From: Rhodospirillales bacterium
GTDB lineage: Bacteria > Pseudomonadota > Alphaproteobacteria > UBA9219
Length of the DNA stretch: 5,159 nucleotides
Reading direction: 5' to 3'
Assembly (NCBI GenBank): GCA_015654915.1
Contig: JAATFY010000054.1
Coordinates: forward strand, 1 to 5,159
Shown here: piece after piece, positions 1-4,548 of the stretch
Layout: every line of letters starts with the position of its first letter
Numbering within the stretch: the first letter of the stretch is position 1
Notes under the pieces: model-generated
What the model was told of the DNA's origin: nothing
Databases searched by the model: none
The model's input: only the letters and a program-made list of their open reading frames with translations
Made by a program: the position numbers and the translations under genes

Positions 1-1003
1 ATTTTCGCGCCTCGCTGAGCGCATAGGCCGCCGATCCGGCGAGAACAGGCAGGGCAAGCAGGCCGGTGCCGATAATGCCCAGAGCGAAAACAACATACGC
101 AAAATTTCCGGCGATGGGCCGCAAGGCTTCCGCCGCCTGTGCCGAAGTCTGGATATCGGTAAGGCCATGGGCATGCAGGGTTGCCGCCGTCGTCAGAACG
201 ATAAACAGGGCGACGAGATTGGAAAAAGCCATGCCTATATAGGTGTCGATCCTGATGCGCCGCAGTTCGTCATGAGCTTGCGCAGTCGTTCGCTTCAACG
301 GCCTTGCCAAGGGCCGCTCCTTTTCTTCCTCGACTTCCGTGCTGGCTTGCCAGAAAAAAAGATAGGGGCTGATGGTTGTGCCGAACACGGCAACCACCAC
401 GGTCAGATAACCATTTTGAAGCGACAGAGGCGGCAAAACAAGTTCATGTGCCACATGCAGCCACGGGACATCGACGACGAACACGGTCGCTACATAAGCA
501 AAGAGCGACAAAGTCAGCCATTTGAGAACGGAAACGTAGCGCGAATAACGGATAAAAATTTCCAGCAAGACGGAAAGAACGGCAAATCCGGCCACGTAAA
601 GAAGAGAAGGCCCGCCAATCAGAAGTTTCAGGGCTGCCGCCATAGCCCCTAAATCGGCGCCGATATTGACTGTATTGGCGATGATCAACAGGCTTACGAT
701 GCTGTAGAGAATCCAGTGGGGGTAATAGCGGCGCAGATTGCCCGCCAAACCGACGCCGGTGACCCGTCCGATATCCGCGCTGATTTGCTGAATGGCACAC
801 ATCAGGGGATAGGTAAGAATGAGAGTCCATCCTATACCGTAGCCGAATTGCGCTCCGGCCTGGGAATAAGTGGCAATGCCGCTGGGATCGTCATCCGATG
901 CGCCGGTGATAAGTCCGGGGCCCATGATGGCCAATAGTTTCGGACGCGGCGGCTGCTTGATGCCGGAATCCTGCGCGGATGCTTCAGGTCGTTTATGGGC
1001 CAT
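1..1003 (-). CDS. Nramp-superfamily (SLC11-like) divalent metal transporter, atypical metal site, 3' end off window
   Basis: Inner-membrane transporter of the Nramp/SLC11 superfamily, expected to move a divalent metal ion into the cytoplasm. 334 residues are visible and the C-terminus lies beyond the left edge. The hydrophilic N-terminus (1-22) is followed by the TM1 signature GPGLITGASDDDPSGIATY (residues 28-46), where canonical members have DPGN: the Asp-Pro is kept but Asn is Gly (G42). Further helices lie roughly at 55-75, 97-125, 133-150, 160-180, 200-220, 255-275 and 302-330. TM6 reads GTTISPYLFFWQ (208-219), where canonical members have a MPHN-like motif, so the metal-ligand Met is Ser212 and His is Tyr214. 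A very charged loop (222-250) follows TM6. Start: ATG 1003, 3 nt after the upstream stop and without a clear Shine-Dalgarno sequence, so translation is probably coupled. Family assignment is firm; the substrate (Mn, Fe, Mg or other) is not determined. Related non-canonical Nramp proteins include the Mg-transporting NRMT group, but membership is inference. Confidence 0.9.
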   Translation of the reverse strand, partial: MAHKRPEASAQDSGIKQPPRPKLLAIMGPGLITGASDDDPSGIATYSQAGAQFGYGIGWTLILTYPLMCAIQQISADIGRVTGVGLAGNLRRYYPHWILYSIVSLLIIANTVNIGADLGAMAAALKLLIGGPSLLYVAGFAVLSVLLEIFIRYSRYVSVLKWLTLSLFAYVATVFVVDVPWLHVAHELVLPPLSLQNGYLTVVVAVFGTTISPYLFFWQASTEVEEEKERPLARPLKRTTAQAHDELRRIRIDTYIGMAFSNLVALFIVLTTAATLHAHGLTDIQTSAQAAEALRPIAGNFAYVVFALGIIGTGLLALPVLAGSAAYALSEARK

Positions 1004-1006
1004 CAA

Positions 1007-1852
1007 CTACAAGGAATGAGGGTAGGGCTCGTCGCGAAGTTTGCCGCCGAGAGCTGCGGCGACGCTGGCAATGAAAGCACCAATCAGCATCGAGAGAAAG
1101 GTAAAAATTGCCACTTTCGCCGCGGCCTTGCGGGCATCGTCGGCGTCCTGCCGTGCCTGAGCCGTTACCTCGTCCACCCTTTTCTCGGCATCCGGCATCA
1201 CCAAACCCGTATGCATGGAGACGAGTTGGGCAAGATAGGTGCGGTCGGCGTCCGACAGCCATCCCTCACGAAGGCTCCGGGCAAAAATACGGTTGGTTTC
1301 GGCTTTGGTGTCCGCGTCTACGGTCGCGCCGCCCGAACGGTTCGTTCTATAGAGGCTATCGACATAATAGGCGGAAGGATCGGCCCACGAATCCGATTGT
1401 CGGCTCGTTTCCTGCCGCGAACCGGCATCTTTCATATGCGCGGCGCCTATTCCGGCGGCTGAGGCTGCCAGCAGGAAAATACCCGTGACGGCGACCGTGG
1501 CCACAGCCCAGGTCAGGAAGCCATGTGCGGTATCGCGGAAAAAAACTTCATGCGTGTGACCGCCGACCCATTTGGTCCGCACGCCGCCCCTCAGATATCC
1601 ACCGAATGCCGAAGACAGCCATTGGGTAATAATGAGCCAGACGCCCGCAATGCAGGTAAAATGCATTGCCGTTTTCGCGTGCCACGGAGAAGCCGCGGCG
1701 AATCCCATGCCGGAGCCGAGTGCAAAAAGAATGAGGGAGATAGCAACAGCGGCGAAAGTACCGGCCCAGATTGCAGGCCATGAAACGGCGGAACAGGAAT
1801 CTTCCGTATCGTCGATTTCGTAACTCTCGGGACGAGGGGGCAGAGGAGGCAT
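1007..1852 (-). CDS. Four-helix membrane protein of unknown function, linked to Nramp transporter
   Basis: A 281-residue integral membrane protein. I recognise it only as a type seen in alphaproteobacteria and sometimes labelled PhnA-like, a label that says nothing reliable about function. The N-terminus is Pro-rich and acidic (1-20). Hydrophobic helices lie about at 25-54, 65-86, 110-138 and 247-270. A conserved-looking stretch between helices 2 and 3 (GGYLRGG, WVGGHTHEVFFRDTAHGF, residues 84-112) is rich in His, Arg and Gly. A hydrophilic segment of about 105 residues (140-245) ends in an Ala/Asp/Arg-rich amphipathic helix (222-246). The positive-inside rule (Arg/Lys at 88-94 and 271-273) places this segment in the periplasm; that is inference. 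The start is supported by AAGGA at 1860-1864, 7 nt upstream. The stop TAG is in the same frame as the downstream Nramp gene, 3 nt before its ATG, so the two genes are almost certainly co-transcribed. No catalytic motif is recognised. Confidence 0.85.
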   Translation of the reverse strand: MPPLPPRPESYEIDDTEDSCSAVSWPAIWAGTFAAVAISLILFALGSGMGFAAASPWHAKTAMHFTCIAGVWLIITQWLSSAFGGYLRGGVRTKWVGGHTHEVFFRDTAHGFLTWAVATVAVTGIFLLAASAAGIGAAHMKDAGSRQETSRQSDSWADPSAYYVDSLYRTNRSGGATVDADTKAETNRIFARSLREGWLSDADRTYLAQLVSMHTGLVMPDAEKRVDEVTAQARQDADDARKAAAKVAIFTFLSMLIGAFIASVAAALGGKLRDEPYPHSL

Positions 1853-1859
1853 GTTCTGT

Positions 1860-1864
1860 TCCTT
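1860..1864 (-). promoter_or_regulatory. Ribosome binding site of the 281-residue membrane protein
   Basis: AAGGA on the minus strand, 7 nt before the ATG at 1852. It supports this start for the long membrane protein and lies in the 25-nt gap after the small upstream gene. Confidence 0.65.
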
Positions 1865-1877
1865 CTATATGAGTTGA

Positions 1878-1955
1878 TTAATGCCAGACCAAAGCAAGAA
1901 AAAGAATAATGGGGATCGGCACGCCCAGCAGCCAAAGAAGTATTCCGCGTCCCAT
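1878..1955 (-). CDS. 25-residue single-helix membrane miniprotein
   Basis: A very short gene of 25 codons plus TAA that default gene-length cutoffs would miss. The peptide begins MGRGILLWLLGVPIPI and continues as a hydrophobic helix to the C-terminal LVWH. It has one Arg near the N-terminus and a central Pro-Ile-Pro kink, and is otherwise almost entirely Ile/Leu/Val/Trp/Phe. It is therefore expected to be an inner-membrane protein spanning once with the N-terminus inside. Reality is supported by a perfect AGGAGG 5 nt upstream of the ATG, a clean stop, and its position 25 nt ahead of a membrane-protein gene on the same strand. From memory, similar MGRG-LLWLLG-PIP miniproteins occur as hypothetical proteins in other proteobacteria; I could not check this. 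The function is unknown. Small membrane proteins often modulate neighbouring transporters, which fits the Nramp gene two places downstream, but that is inference. Confidence 0.75.
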   Translation of the reverse strand: MGRGILLWLLGVPIPIILFLALVWH

Positions 1956-2049
1956 AAAAGCCTCCTGTAAGATATGTTGCAGGACGACTAGAGAGGGATC
2001 ACCGTAAAATTTCCATGTGGATACACGGCAATAAATATGCGGAAGGGAA
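1956..2049 (-). other. 94-nt intergenic leader between xthA and the membrane cluster
   Basis: Apart from the AGGAGG site, nothing firm is seen. There is no strong GC-rich hairpin followed by a T-run, so xthA has no obvious intrinsic terminator. A short GGGA/TCCC inverted repeat at 2045-2057 spans the xthA stop but is too weak to call. A TTGCCG followed 17 nt later by TTTACG on the minus strand is a poor sigma-70 match. The cluster promoter is either here and unrecognised, or the cluster is read from the erpA-xthA promoter. Confidence 0.4.
1961..1966 (-). promoter_or_regulatory. Perfect Shine-Dalgarno AGGAGG of the 25-residue gene
   Basis: AGGAGG on the minus strand, 5 nt before the ATG at 1955. 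It is the strongest ribosome binding site seen in the window and the main reason to accept such a short gene. Confidence 0.8.
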
Positions 2050-2823
2050 TCAATCCCTCAATTCCAGCATAACCGGCGTGTGGTCGGAGGCTTTCTCCTT
2101 GCCGCGCGGGGTGCGGTCGATGAAGCAGCCGGTCGTACGATCCGCGGCTTCGGGCGACAGCAGGAAATGATCGATGCGTAGGCCGTTATCCTGCTGCCAT
2201 GATCCCGCCTGATAGTCCCAGAAGGTATAGGCATGCTCTTTTTGCGGATGCAGGGCGCGGAACGCCTCGGTATAGCCAAGCTGCACCACTTCGCGGAAGG
2301 CAGCGCGGGAGCGCGGATGGAACAGCGCGTCATTCTCCCACGCCTTGGGATTATAGACGTCCACCGCTTCGGGAATGACGTTGTAATCGCCGCCGAGCAC
2401 AACCGGCTTTTCATCCGTCAATAATGCGGCGGCATGTTTCTGCAGCCGCTTCAGCCATGCCAGTTTGTAATCGTATTTCTCGCTGCCCATGGGATTGCCG
2501 TTGGGCAGATAGATGCTGGCAACGCGCACGCCCTTGATAGTGGCTTCCAGATAACGCGCTTGCACATCGTCACCGGCTTCCGGCAGATGTTCGAGTACAT
2601 TTTCGACGGGATGCAGGCTCAGGATCGCGACGCCGTTATAGGATTTCTGCCCGAGCGCATGGGATTTGTAGCCGGCGCCCTCAAACTCCAGCGCCGGAAA
2701 GCTTTGCGTCTCGCATTTGATTTCCTGCAGCAGCACGACATCCGGCTTGGCCTGTTTCAGCCATTCCAGCACGTTCGGCATCCGCGCCCTGACCGAATTG
2801 ACGTTCCATGTCGCGATGCGCAT
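2050..2823 (-). CDS. xthA: Exodeoxyribonuclease III (AP endonuclease, ExoIII family)
   Basis: DNA-repair enzyme of the endonuclease/exonuclease/phosphatase superfamily. It cuts the backbone 5' of abasic sites and removes nucleotides or blocking groups from 3' ends in base-excision repair in the cytoplasm. The 257-residue length is close to the usual 255-270. The active-site set is complete by family comparison: Asn7 (TWNVNS), Glu34 (LLQEIK), Tyr105 (SIYLPNG), Asp146 and Asn148 (GGDYNV), Asp218 (LRIDHFL), and the terminal Asp247-His248 (ASDHTP). An in-frame ATG at 2865 would add 14 residues inside erpA, but the family N-terminus is MRIATWN, so ATG 2823 is preferred. GGAG lies about 11 nt upstream. 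It starts 2 nt after the erpA stop, so the two genes form a tight operon and translation is probably coupled. Assignment is secure; the exact balance of exonuclease and AP-endonuclease activity cannot be read from the sequence. Confidence 0.95.
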   Translation of the reverse strand: MRIATWNVNSVRARMPNVLEWLKQAKPDVVLLQEIKCETQSFPALEFEGAGYKSHALGQKSYNGVAILSLHPVENVLEHLPEAGDDVQARYLEATIKGVRVASIYLPNGNPMGSEKYDYKLAWLKRLQKHAAALLTDEKPVVLGGDYNVIPEAVDVYNPKAWENDALFHPRSRAAFREVVQLGYTEAFRALHPQKEHAYTFWDYQAGSWQQDNGLRIDHFLLSPEAADRTTGCFIDRTPRGKEKASDHTPVMLELRD

Positions 2824-2825
2824 CG

Positions 2826-3191
2826 CTACTTGCTCTCCACCGCGAAGGACGATCCGCAGCCGCATGAGGATGTCGCGTTCGGATTGTTGACGCGGAATCC
2901 CGCTTCCATCAGGCTTTCGCCGAAATCGATCTCGCTGCCCTCAAGCAATCCCAGCGATGTTTTGTCGATGACAAGGCGCGCCTTGTCGCGTTCCACCAGC
3001 ACATCTTCGGCAGCGTCGAATTTGGTGTCGAAATCGAACTTGTACTGAAAACCGGAACAGCCGCCGCCCAGAACTTCCAGCCGCACCATCAGGGCAGGGT
3101 TCTTTTCGTCCGCGACCACCTTGTTGATGCGCCGCGCCGCCGCCTCGGTAAGGCGAAGTGGGCCGCTTGCCGTGTTAGGGGACTGATCCAT
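2826..3191 (-). CDS. erpA: Iron-sulfur cluster insertion protein, A-type carrier (ErpA/HesB family)
   Basis: A cytoplasmic carrier that receives Fe-S clusters from the assembly scaffold and passes them to apo-enzymes. The 121 residues match the family length (about 105-125). The three cluster-binding cysteines are present: Cys45 in LGGGCSGFQY, and Cys110 and Cys112 in the C-terminal SSCGCGSSF. The segment before them (IDFGESLMEAGFRVNNPNA) is typical of the family. ErpA is favoured over IscA/SufA because of this C-terminal region and because erpA beside dgt/argS is an arrangement I recall from alphaproteobacteria; an IscA-type paralog is not fully excluded. Start chosen at ATG 3191, with GAGGAT about 9 nt upstream. 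The frame stays open upstream to an ATG at 3305, but those 38 codons are the REP-like repeat and are not family sequence. It is followed by xthA after 2 nt and is divergent from dgt. Confidence 0.92.
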   Translation of the reverse strand: MDQSPNTASGPLRLTEAAARRINKVVADEKNPALMVRLEVLGGGCSGFQYKFDFDTKFDAAEDVLVERDKARLVIDKTSLGLLEGSEIDFGESLMEAGFRVNNPNATSSCGCGSSFAVESK

Positions 3192-3200
3192 CTTTTTAAT

Positions 3201-3206
3201 ATCCTC
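3201..3206 (-). promoter_or_regulatory. Ribosome binding site of erpA, abutting the palindromic element
   Basis: GAGGAT on the minus strand, 9 nt before the erpA ATG. It decides the start at 3191 over the in-frame ATG at 3305. Its upstream edge coincides with the first base of the 104-bp repeat, so hairpin folding of the repeat in the mRNA leader ends exactly at the ribosome binding site. Confidence 0.6.
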
Positions 3207-3309
3207 GTCATTCCGGCCAAGCTCGCGTAGCGAGCGCGAGCCGGAATCCCGTTTGTTTCCTTCGCCAAGGGAAAAACAAAACGGGATGCCCGCTTTCGCG
3301 GGCATGACG
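3206..3309. repeat. Composite REP/BIME-like palindromic element, two units facing each other
   Basis: A 104-bp imperfect inverted repeat. The outer ends are CGTCAT (3206-3211) and ATGACG (3304-3309). Inside are three hairpins. Left: ATTCCGGC 3210-3217 with GCCGGAAT 3240-3247, enclosing GCTCGC 3221-3226 with GCGAGC 3230-3235. Middle: ATCCCGTTT 3246-3254 with AAACGGGAT 3279-3287. Right: a perfect 8-bp stem ATGCCCGC 3286-3293 with GCGGGCAT 3298-3305 and a TTTC loop. Read inward from each end, both halves follow one pattern: CGTCAT, then a CC-GC hairpin, then ATCCCGTTT, then T-rich sequence and a CCTT-GC core. It is therefore two related units head to head with different hairpin tips. This resembles REP/BIME-type intergenic repeats, which are usually present in many copies and may be moved by RAYT transposases. 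Only one copy is in this window, so dispersal elsewhere is inference. Confidence 0.85.
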
Positions 3310-3360
3310 CTTAAAGGTAACCCACTGGCATAAAACCCGTTCTATGGGTAATGTGGCCCC
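3310..3360. promoter_or_regulatory. Short divergent region likely holding the dgt and erpA promoters
   Basis: These 51 bp are the only non-repeat DNA of any length between erpA and dgt, so promoters for both directions probably lie here or inside the repeat or the dgt 5' end. Candidate plus-strand -10 boxes are weak (CATAAA at 3329-3334, TATGGG at 3343-3348) and have no good -35 partner. A 5-bp inverted repeat, ACCCA 3320-3324 with TGGGT 3345-3349, could be an operator half-site pair but may be chance. No strong Shine-Dalgarno precedes dgt. Located by elimination, not by motif. Confidence 0.3.
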
Positions 3361-4548
3361 ATGGATGGATATTTACAAGATTCGGCTTCCCGTTTGGCCC
3401 CCTATGCCACAAAAGCCGCGGAAACACGCGGGCGGCTGGTGCCGGAACCCCGCAGCGCCACCCGCACGGAATTCCAGCGCGACAGGGACCGCATCGTGCA
3501 TTCCGGTGCTTTCCGCAAGCTGCGGAACAAGACGCAGGTGTTTATCGAGAACGAGGGCGATTATTACCGCACCCGCCTGACCCACTCGCTTGAAGTCGCG
3601 CAGATCGCGCGTTCCGTTGCCCGTGCTTTGGGGTTCGATGAAGATTTAACGGAAGCTGTCGCCCTTGCCCATGACCTCGGCCATACCTGTTTCGGTCATG
3701 CGGGCGAGGAGGGGCTGGATGAGGCCATGCAGCCCTATGGCGGCTTCAGCCATAACGAACAGACCTTCCGTATTCTCACCAAGCTTGAAAACCGTTACGC
3801 GAAGTTCGACGGGTTGAACCTAACATGGGAAACGCTGGAAGGCGTCGTCAAACATAACGGGCCGGTCGCGCCGGAAGATCAGTCGCCGACATTCAGGGAA
3901 TTTTGCGCGCAGATGGATCTGGAGCTGGCGACATTCGCGGGGCCGGAAGCGCAGGTCGCCGCCATCGCCGACGACATCGCCTATAACACACATGATATCG
4001 ACGACGGCCACCGCGCCGGGCTGTTCCGGCTCGAGGATTTGCGGGCGCTTCCCTTATTCGGCAAGGCGCTGGCGGATATGGAGGCGCGTTACCCCGATAC
4101 GGATAAAGAACGCCTGATGCATGAAACCGTGCGCGAAGTTATCGGATTGATGATCACGGATTTGCTTGAGACAACGCGTAATAATCTGGCCAGTCTACAA
4201 CCAAAATCGGCCGCCGATATACGCAAGGCCCCGCAAGCCGTGGTGAGTTTCAGCTTCGGCATGGTGCAGAATGTCAATGTCCTGCGCGAATTTCTCAATA
4301 CCCGCATGTACCGCCACAGCAAAGTGAACCGCATCTGCGCCAAGGCGCGGCATATCGTCAAAGATTTATTCGCTTTCTTCATGGCGCAGCCGAACTGCCT
4401 GCCGAACGCGTGGTTCGAGGCGTTACGGGCGGGCGGCGGGAATGATACCGCCAAGGCGCGGCTGATTGCCGATTATATCGCGGGCATGACCGACCGTTTT
4501 GCGGTTCAGGAACACCGGAAATTATTTTCCACGGAAACGATGATCTGA
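3361..4548 (+). CDS. dgt: Deoxyguanosinetriphosphate triphosphohydrolase-like protein (HD domain)
   Basis: An HD-superfamily metal-dependent enzyme that removes triphosphate from dNTPs, giving the deoxynucleoside, and so helps control dNTP pools in the cytoplasm. The length of 395 residues fits the alphaproteobacterial dGTPase-like type (about 400), which is shorter than the E. coli Dgt. Signatures are RGRLVPEP and RTEFQRDRDRI (24-45), HSGAFRKLRNKTQVF (47-61), His75 in RLTHSLEV, His104-Asp105 in AHDLGHTCFGH, the SHNEQ segment at 130-134, and Asp204 in IADDIAYNTHD. His75, His104, Asp105 and Asp204 form the expected HD metal site. The C-terminal part carries the family's associated helical region, including the MYRHSKV motif near 317. 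Start ATG 3361 gives the expected short N-terminus; no strong ribosome binding site is seen. Its TGA overlaps the argS ATG by one base, so argS is probably translationally coupled to it. The true preferred nucleotide cannot be predicted; members of this family often act on several dNTPs. Confidence 0.95.
   Translation: MDGYLQDSASRLAPYATKAAETRGRLVPEPRSATRTEFQRDRDRIVHSGAFRKLRNKTQVFIENEGDYYRTRLTHSLEVAQIARSVARALGFDEDLTEAVALAHDLGHTCFGHAGEEGLDEAMQPYGGFSHNEQTFRILTKLENRYAKFDGLNLTWETLEGVVKHNGPVAPEDQSPTFREFCAQMDLELATFAGPEAQVAAIADDIAYNTHDIDDGHRAGLFRLEDLRALPLFGKALADMEARYPDTDKERLMHETVREVIGLMITDLLETTRNNLASLQPKSAADIRKAPQAVVSFSFGMVQNVNVLREFLNTRMYRHSKVNRICAKARHIVKDLFAFFMAQPNCLPNAWFEALRAGGGNDTAKARLIADYIAGMTDRFAVQEHRKLFSTETMI

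Noticed and set aside
167..652. Plus-strand open frame of 161 codons
   Set aside because: It lies antisense within the Nramp gene, its composition is hydrophilic and irregular, and it has no family resemblance. The minus-strand frame gives a clean transporter.
444..830. Minus-strand open frame of 128 codons in another frame of the Nramp gene
   Set aside because: It is an Arg/Ser-rich shadow of the transporter frame, which carries the recognisable DDDPSG signature.
995..1488. Overlapping plus-strand open frames (155 and 126 codons)
   Set aside because: They are antisense to the 281-residue membrane protein, Arg/Pro/Gly-rich, and have no supporting ribosome binding site or family match.
1881..1970. 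Plus-strand 29-codon frame beginning MPDQSKKKNN, opposite the miniprotein
   Set aside because: There is no Shine-Dalgarno before its ATG and it is the exact antisense of the miniprotein, which has a perfect one. The basic composition is explained by the complement of Leu/Ile codons.
2045..2057. GGGAATCAATCCC palindrome at the xthA stop as terminator
   Set aside because: The stem is only 4 bp and has no following T-run, so it is too weak to be called an intrinsic terminator.
2434..3048. Plus-strand open frame of 204 codons across xthA and erpA
   Set aside because: It is antisense to two firmly identified genes that retain all catalytic and cysteine residues, and its translation resembles no family.
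3206..3309. Repeat as a CRISPR array or tRNA-like gene
   Set aside because: There are no regularly spaced identical direct repeats with spacers. Despite the three-hairpin fold, there is no tRNA T-loop (GTTCRA) or acceptor-stem pattern.
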